Source of the DNA: Chitinophagales bacterium | GTDB lineage: Bacteria > Bacteroidota > Bacteroidia > Chitinophagales > UBA2359 | NCBI GenBank assembly: GCA_016787295.1 | Contig: JAEUUX010000164.1 | Coordinates: 62,001 to 126,000, forward strand | Reading direction: 5' to 3' | Length of the DNA: 64,000 bases | Shown here: one piece after another, positions 41,290 through 49,428 of the stretch | How the letters are laid out: the number at the start of each line of letters is the position of its first letter | How positions within the stretch are numbered: position 1 is the stretch's first letter | The notes under the pieces: generated by a model | Databases searched by the model: none | What the model saw: only the letters and a program-made list of their open reading frames with translations | Told to the model about the DNA's origin: nothing | Translations under genes and position numbers: made by a program

Positions 41290-41901
41290 ATGTTCTCTAC
41301 TTTTTACCAAAACACCACAAAAGCACTAAGGGCGTTCCAACTCCGCCGTGAACATGCGTCTTTGGGCGAAATTTCAGAAATTTCTATACCACCCGTTTTG
41401 CTCGAATCCGTTCAGTTTAATCTACAAGAATTAGTACATCAGCATTCGGAGTACATTATCTGCGAAACCCTCATATTTCCAATTTTGTACGAAGCATGGA
41501 GACCTTTCTCCGAAGACCTAATGCTGTGGAGTCACCAGACCATAACAACAGATAAAGGTTTGAGTGGTTCGCCTGATTATCTAATTACCAAGCGCTTAGA
41601 ACTGAACAGAGTGGTGCAAGGATCTCCATTTTTGGTGGTGGTCGAAGTCAAACAAGATGATTTTATAGGTGCATGGGGGCAGTGTTTGGCAGAATTATAT
41701 GTAATGCAACAAGTCAATAAAAATCCCGATTTATTGCTATTTGGCATTGTCACGAACGGCAAAGTGTGGGAATTTGGTAGTTTGCAACATGATTGTTTTG
41801 TGAAATATACCAATATCTGTACTGTTCATCATATCTTGAGCTTATATAGCACCCTCACACACCTTCTCGGAATATGCCAACAACAAGTTCGGTTGCTATA
41901 A
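41290..41901 (+). CDS. PD-(D/E)XK-like protein, function unknown
   Basis: A 203-residue soluble protein. The segment GSPDYLITKRLELNRVVQGSPFLVVVEVKQDDFIGAWGQCLAEL contains the order SPDY...VVVEVK, a good match to a PD-(D/E)XK nuclease core (D, E, K), and the W-x-Q-C-L-A-E-L helix behind it. The N-terminal half is helical with an acidic-aromatic patch (YEAWRPFSEDL). It resembles uncharacterised proteins from cyanobacteria and Bacteroidota related to restriction-like nucleases. No methyltransferase is adjacent, so it is not evidently a restriction system. It is followed 33 bp later by a DUF4269 gene. Confidence 0.6.
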   Translation: MFSTFYQNTTKALRAFQLRREHASLGEISEISIPPVLLESVQFNLQELVHQHSEYIICETLIFPILYEAWRPFSEDLMLWSHQTITTDKGLSGSPDYLITKRLELNRVVQGSPFLVVVEVKQDDFIGAWGQCLAELYVMQQVNKNPDLLLFGIVTNGKVWEFGSLQHDCFVKYTNICTVHHILSLYSTLTHLLGICQQQVRLL

Positions 41902-41934
41902 CCGCCAAACAAGAACAGGCACTCGTTAACCAAT

Positions 41935-42459
41935 ATGTCATTTTCTACTATTGACTATTTAGCCACAGGCAACCCCAAACAACAAGAAGTATATCGGCTA
42001 TTGCAGCAATATGCCGTGTGGGATATTCTTTTGCCTTATACTCCCTTGCTGGCAGGAACTATTCCCATTGCCATAGACATCGATACGAGTGATTTGGATA
42101 TTATTTGTTGTTGGCAAGACCAAACAGCATTTATTGCTCATATTTGTCAACACTTTGCCCATTATCAGCATTTCCGAATCATCGCAACACAAGTTCGTCA
42201 ACGCGAGACTGTCATAGCTAATTTTGTGTTAGATGGTTTTGAGATAGAAATTTTTGGTCAAAATCGTCCTTCTGCACAACAAGAAGCCTTTCGACATTTG
42301 CTTATCGAACACGAAATTTTGCTTAGTCGCGACAACGATTTTCGACAACAAATTATCGCCCTTAAGCAAGCAGGCTGGAAAACGGAGCAGGCTTTTGCCC
42401 ACCTTCTCGGCTTATCAGGCGACCCTTATATAGCATTGTTACAATATCACCAACCTTAG
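41935..42459 (+). CDS. DUF4269-family protein (nucleotidyltransferase-like)
   Basis: A 174-residue protein with the DUF4269 arrangement: an N-terminal GNPKQQEVYRLLQQYAVWDIL, then LAGTIPIAIDIDTSDLDIICC (a G-[ST]-x9-12-D-x-D nucleotidyltransferase-like core), then ETVIANFVLDGFEIEIFGQNRP. This is followed by AFRHLLIEHEILLSRD, often seen in the family, and the end LGLSGDPYIALL. It probably has the nucleotidyltransferase fold; activity is unproven. It may be cotranscribed with the PD-(D/E)XK-like gene. Confidence 0.75.
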   Translation: MSFSTIDYLATGNPKQQEVYRLLQQYAVWDILLPYTPLLAGTIPIAIDIDTSDLDIICCWQDQTAFIAHICQHFAHYQHFRIIATQVRQRETVIANFVLDGFEIEIFGQNRPSAQQEAFRHLLIEHEILLSRDNDFRQQIIALKQAGWKTEQAFAHLLGLSGDPYIALLQYHQP

Positions 42460-42553
42460 TCAGATTCCCTCCCTAAAATCAATTTTGTAAAATAAAACCA
42501 ACTGTTGCTCTATTTAAGCAGTGGTAAGTGTTGTTTATTTTGAAAAATTGCTC

Positions 42554-43600
42554 ATGCTAAAAAAACTATTTTTCCCTAATGATGATAAAGCCGACCATTT
42601 TGCACCGCTTGACGGTTTGCGTGGTTTGGCAGTGTTGTTGGTGCTATTTGGGCATGCGCGCCTGATAGGTATGCCTTTTCCCAATTTTATGGACATTGAC
42701 CAGATTGGTGTAAGCGGAGTGCATCTTTTTTTTGTATTAAGTGCCTATTTGCTTGACCGCCAAATTGCCAATACCTTATTACAACACAAAGCAGATATAC
42801 GCTATTGGCTAAATTATTCTTTGCGACGCATATTGCGCATATATCCTTTGTTTTTTCTATCGCTGTTGCTGTATTGTTACCTAACAACGCGTATAAACGT
42901 GGAAGGTGATATGGTATTTGGTCATACAGTTTTACCCAAAAGTATTATCAGATATCTAACCCTACAAAAAGGAGAAGGATTTTATTGGTCTATTCCTGTT
43001 GAGTTTAAGTACTATTTTATCTCTCCTTTTTTAATGCTCTTTTGTCACTATGTTCTTCGATGGAATATTAAACAGATACTACTGTTTTTTATTGTTTGTA
43101 TTGGAGTTTCTATAGCTATAAAAATGAACATAAACCTATCCAAAATATCGACCATTAACTATTTACCTATTTTTTTGATTGGAACTATTTTATCTATCAC
43201 CGATTTGTTGAAACAAGATAATTTGTTAAATTGGCAAAAAAAATATGCTAAACTCACAGAAATAATAGGCTGGCTCGCTTTGGGAGGTATATTTATTACC
43301 AATATTTTGGGATTATCGAGTGCTTATAAAAATGCTATTTTATGGGGCATTGTGCTTTTTGCCACAAAATATGGGTATGGTTGGTTCCGCTATCTATTTA
43401 GTCTATCATTTTTGCGTCTTTGGGGTGTTTTGAGTTTTAGCGCCTATTTACTGCATAGAGCAGTGTTGGGATATGTACATCATGTTGCAAATATACCCAA
43501 TAAAATAGAGTTTTTTGTTTTCTTGGGCTTAACACTGCTTGTTTCGACAATATCTTATCTTTTAATAGAAAAACCGTTAAGCCGCATTCGTCTCCGTTAA
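42554..43600 (+). CDS. Acyltransferase family 3 (OafA/YrhL-like) membrane protein
   Basis: A 348-residue membrane enzyme with about ten helices. The family signature is at the N-terminus: FAPLDGLRGLAVLLVLFGHARL, with the essential His in FGHAR. It is followed by VSGVHLFFVLSAYLL and RRILRIYPLFFLSL. It would O-acylate a glycan or other surface molecule using an acyl donor. ATG 42554 places LDGLRG at residue ~18; the GTG at 42521 adds 11 unlikely residues. It lies among glycosyl-, sulfo- and hydroxylase genes, fitting glycan decoration. Confidence 0.85.
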   Translation: MLKKLFFPNDDKADHFAPLDGLRGLAVLLVLFGHARLIGMPFPNFMDIDQIGVSGVHLFFVLSAYLLDRQIANTLLQHKADIRYWLNYSLRRILRIYPLFFLSLLLYCYLTTRINVEGDMVFGHTVLPKSIIRYLTLQKGEGFYWSIPVEFKYYFISPFLMLFCHYVLRWNIKQILLFFIVCIGVSIAIKMNINLSKISTINYLPIFLIGTILSITDLLKQDNLLNWQKKYAKLTEIIGWLALGGIFITNILGLSSAYKNAILWGIVLFATKYGYGWFRYLFSLSFLRLWGVLSFSAYLLHRAVLGYVHHVANIPNKIEFFVFLGLTLLVSTISYLLIEKPLSRIRLR

Positions 43601-43660
43601 TTTAGTAGGTATTTTTATATGGCTAAATAGTTTGTTTTTCCCAAAAAAATAATATTATAA

Positions 43661-44755
43661 ATGATATACGATATAGAAAAATTGCGTCAACTGCCTATTT
43701 ACTTTATTGTTGGTGCAGCTCGGTCGGGTACTACTTTGTTGGAAAAAATCCTGAATGCTCATCCAAAGGTAGTCTCTACGGGTGAATTGCGCTATACGAT
43801 GGTATTTTTGGATAAATACCGCACCATGACCACCATGCCGCCGCGATTCATGGTCGATATTGATGTATATGAAAAAATGCGCCTCAAAAATGTAGGCAAA
43901 GCCAAACGCGTAGCTGCGGATAGCCAAGCAGTAGAAAAACGACAACGATTTAGACAAATTTTGTCCGAAAATGCTCCCTTGATGGATTATGCTTCGGTAT
44001 CCAAACTAATGCTACTTCGTAACCATATAGATAAACTGGAACAAGGAGGTTTGGAAGCACTTGTGAACAAAAATCCTGATTATATTTTTTATGTCAAACA
44101 ACTATTATCACTCTATCCTGCTGCCAAGATAGTAGCATGTATTCGCGACCCAAGAAGCGTTGTTCTATCACATAAACAACACAAAGGTAAAAATGATTTT
44201 TCGCAATATATGGGCGATGATGTGTCGGCAGTAGCCTATTTCTGGAAAGTTTGTAACGACGATATTTTAGCCTTACAACAACAATATCCAAACCAAATTG
44301 CATTGGTACATTACGAAAAATTGGTGACCGATAAGGAAAATACGCTTCGCAAAATAGCCTCTTTTTTGGATATCTCTTTTCACCCAAATTTGCTCGAACA
44401 CGATAAACACAATGCACTCAAAAAAAAATTACCCGCAGACGACCAACAAACCCAGCAGTGGGAACAGAAAAAACACGACGATTTGCACCGAAATGTCTAT
44501 ACAGACCGCTTGGCAGCATGGCAAAACGAACTTAGCTCCGACGAAATAGCCATTGTTAATTATATCTGCCACGAAACAGCTCAAAAATTAGGTTATGATA
44601 GTCATGCTGTTTCTATTAGTTGGAATAAAAAAATGGCTATTGCCCTATCAACTTTTAAAAGCTATCTTGTTTGTAATATATTTATTATTCATTACTACAA
44701 AATTCCTTTTGCGTTGCGGCAGTTGTTAATCAAGTACCTAAAAATACGAAAATAA
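43661..44755 (+). CDS. Sulfotransferase-family protein
   Basis: A 364-residue protein with the PAPS 5'-phosphosulfate loop PIYFIVGAARSGTTLLEKIL (GAARSGTT at residues ~18-25) and the 3'-phosphate site KIVACIRDPRSVVLSHKQ. These are the two defining sites of the sulfotransferase family. It should transfer sulfate from PAPS to a sugar, lipid or peptide hydroxyl. No PAPS-making genes are adjacent. The C-terminus (~330-364) is hydrophobic then basic and may contact the membrane. Neighbouring acyl- and glycosyltransferases suggest a sulfated surface glycan or lipid. Confidence 0.82.
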   Translation: MIYDIEKLRQLPIYFIVGAARSGTTLLEKILNAHPKVVSTGELRYTMVFLDKYRTMTTMPPRFMVDIDVYEKMRLKNVGKAKRVAADSQAVEKRQRFRQILSENAPLMDYASVSKLMLLRNHIDKLEQGGLEALVNKNPDYIFYVKQLLSLYPAAKIVACIRDPRSVVLSHKQHKGKNDFSQYMGDDVSAVAYFWKVCNDDILALQQQYPNQIALVHYEKLVTDKENTLRKIASFLDISFHPNLLEHDKHNALKKKLPADDQQTQQWEQKKHDDLHRNVYTDRLAAWQNELSSDEIAIVNYICHETAQKLGYDSHAVSISWNKKMAIALSTFKSYLVCNIFIIHYYKIPFALRQLLIKYLKIRK

Positions 44756-44879
44756 CAATATCACTTGTCTGTCAAATCAGTATCATCACTATTCCATAAA
44801 GTTGGCGAACTTGGTTCGTCAAAAAATTAGGTTTTGCTCGTTAATCTATCTTTTTGCTTCCATTTTTGCCTATTAATTT

Positions 44880-46889
44880 ATGTTTATTAATTCAAATAAC
44901 TATCAAATATCCACGCTCAATCTGGTTTTGTTATTCTTGCTATTGCCAACTTTGTTGCTCCTCGTTTGGGGACTTAACAAAGGTTTTGACCTTAGCGATG
45001 AAGGGTTTCACATGCTATTGCTCCACTTTCCGAGCGAAAGTGGTGGTTTTAATCGCTATCAATGGCTATTTAGTTGGATGAATTTGGGCATTATTAGCTC
45101 CAAAGTTGTTCGTTTGCTTCTTACGCTTTTGTCATCGGCAATTTTTTCATGGGGATTGTGGCGATGGATACAGTCTAATAGCTTTTTTAAAGAACAACAT
45201 CGTTTTTTTAATTTTACTACCCTATACCTATTTATTACGCTGGCTACTTTTGTCAACTATTCGCAACAGCCCCGCACCTTGTCCTACAATAACCTGACGA
45301 TGGTGTTTATGCAGTTGGCAGTAGGAGTATTTTGTTACTTTCTGGTGCTTAACAAACAACAAAAACCTTTGTGGCAACGACTGTTTGCTCTTATTGGTAT
45401 TGCGCTGATGCTGGCATTCTTGTGGCTCACCAAATTTCCTGCGGCAATAAGTTTGTTTTTGTTGTTCGTATTTGTATTGTTGGGTACATTACTCAACCAA
45501 AAACCTTCTTTCAAAACCGTTTTAATGGTCATTGGAGGTTCTTTGGTGCTTTGTGTGATTTTTATAGGTGCCTATAGCATACTGACACATAAAAGCATCA
45601 CTAATTTATATGAGTCTACCTTAAGCATTGTTTGGAAGCATTATAGCGAATACAACAAAGGAGTAAATAAATACAACGCCCAACACAACATTTTTTACCT
45701 GCTGATTTCCTATTACAATACCTCCTACAAAGCCATTGTTACAGCCGTTTTCAAGCCTTTCACGGTGCCTTTGTTGTTTTTTGCGCTTAGTGTGTTGTAT
45801 CGTTATATCAAAAACAACATTGCTTTTCCGCACAACCAATATGCCTATTGGATAGTTCCTATTGTGGGAATTGGAGTAATGGGTGTATATTTGCTGACCA
45901 TCTTTGCCAACAATTGGCACATCAATGGCGACCGCTACAACCGCAATGCTTTTAATCTATATTTGTTTTCATTAGCTTGTTTGGGGGCGGCTACTTTGGG
46001 TTTTGCTTCTTGGGAATGGTTCAAAAAGTGGTGGCAGCAAGCCGACTATCGTGACCTGTTGTTGATTCTATTTATGTTGTTTATGTTGCCTATTGGCGGA
46101 GCAGCAGGCACCAACAATCCTTTGCCGCTACAATGCACACAACAAGCGTATGCGTGGTGCGCCATTTTCTTTATTATGGGATACTATTTGAGCCGCAAAA
46201 CCGATTTTGCCCTACCACAATGGACATGGTTGTTGGTCTTGGCGGGATTAGTGTGTTCACAAGTTTATCAAGGTTATGCCATGCACCCTTTTCGCTTGAA
46301 TGGCAACATGTTTAACCAAAAACAACAAATCAAAGACATTCCACTTGCCGCTGGAGTGTATGTGGATAGCCGTACTAAAAACATGGTACAACGAATCTAT
46401 AACCTTATCCACGACCGCACCAAATTTGAAGAAGGCGACCCTATTATCTCATTTACCTATAATCCCGGTATTACATATCTTATGGGAGGTGTTAGCCCAA
46501 CATCACCTTATTACAAAAATGAACGCAACTTTTTTGACCGTAATTGTTTCAATATCATGAAAGCCTCGCTGCCCAACCTACATAATACCATCATAATAGA
46601 TTACAGTGACCGCCGCATTTCGTCGGAACTAAAAAACTGCTTCCTGATGCAAGGCATAGACCTTGAAGGCACTTATCTTAAAATAGGTACCGTTCCTTAT
46701 TATCGAAGCAAAAACAGAAAATTGGCAATTTATGCACCTAAACACCTCCTCATTACACCTCCCACAGAAGAGGAACTTTCCGAACCTGCTAACCAAGACC
46801 TTAAAATGCCCAGCGATGAAAAAAATAATGCCGCTGATGAAAAAACAACACAGCCCGACGAGGAAGAGGAATTTGACGACATTCATTAA
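44880..46889 (+). CDS. Large polytopic membrane protein, GT-C-like, with acidic tail
   Basis: A 669-residue protein with about eleven to twelve hydrophobic helices in the first ~470 residues and a soluble extracytoplasmic C-terminal part. Early in the first loop is FDLSDEGFHMLLLHFP (residues ~37-52), resembling the D-E motif of GT-C glycosyltransferases. The C-terminal ~200 residues (VYVDSRTKNMVQRIYNLIHD...GDPIISFTYNPGITYLMGG) look like the soluble domain seen after such cores. The last ~40 residues are very acidic (PDEEEEFDDIH). I do not recognise the exact family. With the GT2 gene at 38582 it could use polyprenyl-linked sugars. Confidence 0.6.
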   Translation: MFINSNNYQISTLNLVLLFLLLPTLLLLVWGLNKGFDLSDEGFHMLLLHFPSESGGFNRYQWLFSWMNLGIISSKVVRLLLTLLSSAIFSWGLWRWIQSNSFFKEQHRFFNFTTLYLFITLATFVNYSQQPRTLSYNNLTMVFMQLAVGVFCYFLVLNKQQKPLWQRLFALIGIALMLAFLWLTKFPAAISLFLLFVFVLLGTLLNQKPSFKTVLMVIGGSLVLCVIFIGAYSILTHKSITNLYESTLSIVWKHYSEYNKGVNKYNAQHNIFYLLISYYNTSYKAIVTAVFKPFTVPLLFFALSVLYRYIKNNIAFPHNQYAYWIVPIVGIGVMGVYLLTIFANNWHINGDRYNRNAFNLYLFSLACLGAATLGFASWEWFKKWWQQADYRDLLLILFMLFMLPIGGAAGTNNPLPLQCTQQAYAWCAIFFIMGYYLSRKTDFALPQWTWLLVLAGLVCSQVYQGYAMHPFRLNGNMFNQKQQIKDIPLAAGVYVDSRTKNMVQRIYNLIHDRTKFEEGDPIISFTYNPGITYLMGGVSPTSPYYKNERNFFDRNCFNIMKASLPNLHNTIIIDYSDRRISSELKNCFLMQGIDLEGTYLKIGTVPYYRSKNRKLAIYAPKHLLITPPTEEELSEPANQDLKMPSDEKNNAADEKTTQPDEEEEFDDIH

Positions 46890-47113
46890 TTGGGTATTTT
46901 CAAATCATTACACACAGGCAAGATAGATAAACACAAAACTTCAACAAAAATCAATACACAAACAAATGCCATCTTTGGCAACAGGAACATATTTTGTTGT
47001 TCGAATAAAATTTTATTAGTATTCAACATAAATTTCGCTCCCCCCAAAGTCCCACCATTCACTCCATCAATCTAACAAATAACATTATTATACTATATTA
47101 TACGTAATACAAC

Positions 47114-48286
47114 ATGTCTTTGTCTTTTAACAACACCCAAATAGCATTTGCACACCTTTCTAACATGCAATTGCGAAAAAGCTTTTATTTGTTCAAAGTA
47201 ATGAACAACAACCATTTGGTGAGTGTTGGCACGCGCCTAACCAATATGGCATTGGCTTTTCGCTTGCCTGTTAGTCCATTTATCCGTCCTACATTTTTTG
47301 ACCATTTTTGTGGTGGTGAAACCCTTGAAGATTCAAAGGATAATATCGCAGCTTTGGGCAAATACAACGTCAAAACATTGTTGGACTATAGTGTCGAAGG
47401 TAAAGAAACCGACACCGATTTTGACCACAGCCTGCAACAATTGTTGGCAGGTGTGGCTTTTGCCAAAAACAACCCATATGTGCCAGTGGTGGTTGCCAAA
47501 ATTACAGGCATGGCTCGCTTTAGTTTGTTGGAACAATACCACGCAGGCGAAACCCTGCAACCCAAACAGCAAAAACAATGGACACGCCTGCGCGAACGCT
47601 TGCATACACTTTGCAAAGCCGCCCAACAAGCTAATATCATACTTTACTTTGATGCCGAAGAAAGTTGGATACAAATTGCTCTCGACGACCTCATCAGCGA
47701 AATGATGCGTACCTATAACCGCGAAAAAGCCATCGTCTACAACACTGTCCAGCTCTATCGGCACGACCGCCTTGCATACCTAAAAGCTGCTCATAGAACC
47801 GCTCAAAAAGAAGGCTATCTCCTTGGGGTGAAGTTGGTGCGCGGTGCCTACATGGAAAAAGAACGACAACGCGCCCAAGACAAAGGCTATCCCTCACCGA
47901 TTCAACCCGATAAAGCCGCCAGCGACCACGATTTTGATGCAGCTTTGTCTTATTGCATAGACCACATTGAAGACATTGCTTTTTGTTGTGCCTCCCACAA
48001 CGAAGTCAGTAATTTGTACTTATGCGAATTGATGCAAAACCACAACATTCCAGCCCAACACCCACACGTTTGGTTTGCACAACTCTATGGCATGAGCGAC
48101 AACCTTTCTTTCAATTTGGCACACGAAGGCTACAATGTTGGCAAATATCTGCCATATGGCCCATTGCGCGACGTAATGCCCTACCTCATCAGACGCGCTC
48201 AAGAAAACACTTCTGTAGCAGGACAAATGAGCCGCCAATTGCAATTGTTCCAGAAAGAAATGATTAGAAGAGGCTTGAAATACTAA
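47114..48286 (+). CDS. Proline dehydrogenase
   Basis: A 390-residue single-domain PRODH, oxidising proline to pyrroline-5-carboxylate with FAD and passing electrons to quinone. Family blocks are LLDYSVEGKE (residues ~90-99), VVVAKITGMAR, ILYFDAEESWIQ, AIVYNTVQLYRHDRL, GVKLVRGAYMEKERQRA and the C-terminal FAQLYGMSDNLSF with YLPYGPLRDVMPYLIRRAQEN. The FAD and substrate residues in KLVRGAY and RRAxEN are all present. Unlike PutA there is no fused P5C dehydrogenase domain, normal for this phylum. The 225-bp gap before it (46890-47113) holds nothing I recognise. Confidence 0.93.
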   Translation: MSLSFNNTQIAFAHLSNMQLRKSFYLFKVMNNNHLVSVGTRLTNMALAFRLPVSPFIRPTFFDHFCGGETLEDSKDNIAALGKYNVKTLLDYSVEGKETDTDFDHSLQQLLAGVAFAKNNPYVPVVVAKITGMARFSLLEQYHAGETLQPKQQKQWTRLRERLHTLCKAAQQANIILYFDAEESWIQIALDDLISEMMRTYNREKAIVYNTVQLYRHDRLAYLKAAHRTAQKEGYLLGVKLVRGAYMEKERQRAQDKGYPSPIQPDKAASDHDFDAALSYCIDHIEDIAFCCASHNEVSNLYLCELMQNHNIPAQHPHVWFAQLYGMSDNLSFNLAHEGYNVGKYLPYGPLRDVMPYLIRRAQENTSVAGQMSRQLQLFQKEMIRRGLKY

Positions 48287-48374
48287 AATATTTGCTACTT
48301 TTGGCAACTCAACAATGTTGTCAAAAAAAATAACCCAAAAAATCCAAAAAAAATCGACAAAAAAAAGCATAGCA

Positions 48375-48405
48375 TTTGCGCCACCAAAAAAAAGTCGTAC
48401 CTTTG
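48375..48405 (+). promoter_or_regulatory. Strong Bacteroidota-type promoter of the rpmB operon
   Basis: TTTG at 48375-48378, 19-nt spacer, TACCTTTG at 48398-48405, then CACGC. It lies 38 bp before ATG 48444. Confidence 0.8.
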
Positions 48406-48443
48406 CACGCTGAAATAAAAACACCCTAAATAAACATAGCGAT

Positions 48444-48668
48444 ATGTCTAGAATTTGTGACTTAACAGGCAAACGCCCCATCACAGGAAACAAAGTTTCC
48501 CACTCTAACCGTAAAACCAAACGTTGGTTTTATCCTAACTTGCAAACTAAAAAATTCTATGTGCCAGAAGAGGATATGTGGATTACTCTAAAAGTATCGA
48601 CTTCGGCGATTCGTACTATCAACAAAAAAGGTGTTTACCAATACCTCAAAGAATTGAGCCAAGCGTAA
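48444..48668 (+). CDS. rpmB: 50S ribosomal protein bL28
   Basis: A 74-residue ribosomal protein with ICDLTGKRPITGNKVSHSNRKTKRWFYPNLQ at the N-terminus and KVSTSAIRTINKKGVYQYL at the end, the L28 signature. It is the first gene of the rpmB-rpmG-DUF4295 run seen across Bacteroidota. A strong promoter precedes it and a terminator at 49326-49364 closes the unit. Confidence 0.96.
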   Translation: MSRICDLTGKRPITGNKVSHSNRKTKRWFYPNLQTKKFYVPEEDMWITLKVSTSAIRTINKKGVYQYLKELSQA

Positions 48669-48770
48669 TACTTGCTTTTGATAGATCGTTTTTGCGCAAT
48701 CGCGCTACATGGCAGACACCCCAATATGTGTGTCTAATTTGAGTGTTCATCTAAAAAATTTAACAACATC

Positions 48771-48959
48771 ATGGCAAAAAAAGCTAAAGAAAACCGCATA
48801 CAGGTCATCTTAGAATGCACTGAACATGCCTCTTCAGGTATGCCGGGAATGTCGCGCTATGTTACTAGCAAAAACCGCAAAAATACGCCAAGTCGTATCG
48901 AGTTGCGCAAATACAATCCCGTTTTGAAACGTTATACCGTTCATAAAGAAATTAAGTAA
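48771..48959 (+). CDS. rpmG: 50S ribosomal protein bL33
   Basis: A 62-residue L33 with [37 protein letters not shown] and the VHKEIK end. It keeps only one Cys of the possible zinc-ribbon set (LEC), so it is the zinc-free (C-) form. It lies 102 bp after rpmB, and the next small gene follows after 123 bp. Confidence 0.95.
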   Translation: MAKKAKENRIQVILECTEHASSGMPGMSRYVTSKNRKNTPSRIELRKYNPVLKRYTVHKEIK

Positions 48960-49082
48960 CTATTTTTTTGCCGAATTTCGCGCTTACTTAGGCTCGTGGA
49001 ATCGGCATGACGGACTCATTGTGTTTATTGTCCGTTTTCATTTTTTAATTTCCATTGTTAAACACCTAAAATTTTAATTGCT

Positions 49083-49253
49083 ATGGCAAAAGTCAGTAAG
49101 AACGCAAAAGTAGGTAAACGTGGTGCAGCCGATGGTGGTAAAAACCATGTGAAAATCGTAGTGAGCGAGCGCGACCCTAAAACAGGTGCCTACGTTTATA
49201 AAGAAAAAATGGTACACAAAGACAAATTAGAAGAAACATTGAAAAGCTTCTAA
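49083..49253 (+). CDS. DUF4295 small ribosome-associated protein
   Basis: A 56-residue, Lys-rich protein starting MAKVSKNAKVGKRGAADGG and ending KDKLEETLKSF. It corresponds to DUF4295, a family restricted to Bacteroidota and typically placed right after rpmG, as here. From memory, a protein of this kind was identified as an additional large-subunit protein (bL38) in a Bacteroidota ribosome structure; I am not fully sure of that link. Short length and basic charge fit a ribosomal protein. It is the last gene before the terminator at 49326-49364. Confidence 0.88.
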   Translation: MAKVSKNAKVGKRGAADGGKNHVKIVVSERDPKTGAYVYKEKMVHKDKLEETLKSF

Positions 49254-49325
49254 GCTAAACCATACCTTTTTTAATCAATAGCCTGCAAATTCATTGGATT
49301 TGTAAACGGTTGCTTATTATACAAT

Positions 49326-49364
49326 ATCCTCACCTAAGTCAAATTAACTTAGGTGGGATTTTTT
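49326..49364 (+). terminator. Terminator of the ribosomal-protein operon
   Basis: CACCTAAGT pairs with ACTTAGGTG (stem extended by ATCC/GGAT with a mismatch), followed by six T. Confidence 0.8.
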
Positions 49365-49380
49365 GTGCGCATATCATTAA

Positions 49381-49424
49381 AAAAATCCTACCAGATTCCA
49401 TTAATGGAGTTTGGTAGGATTTTT
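49381..49424 (-). terminator. Terminator of clpB
   Basis: AAAAATCCTACCA pairs with TGGTAGGATTTTT around an 18-nt partly self-complementary loop (TCCATTAATGGA). It lies 5 bp past the minus-strand clpB stop. Confidence 0.8.
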
Positions 49425-49428
49425 AATA

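Noticed and set aside
41290-41901. Second restriction system
   Set aside because: The PD-(D/E)XK-like protein has no methyltransferase or helicase partner nearby.
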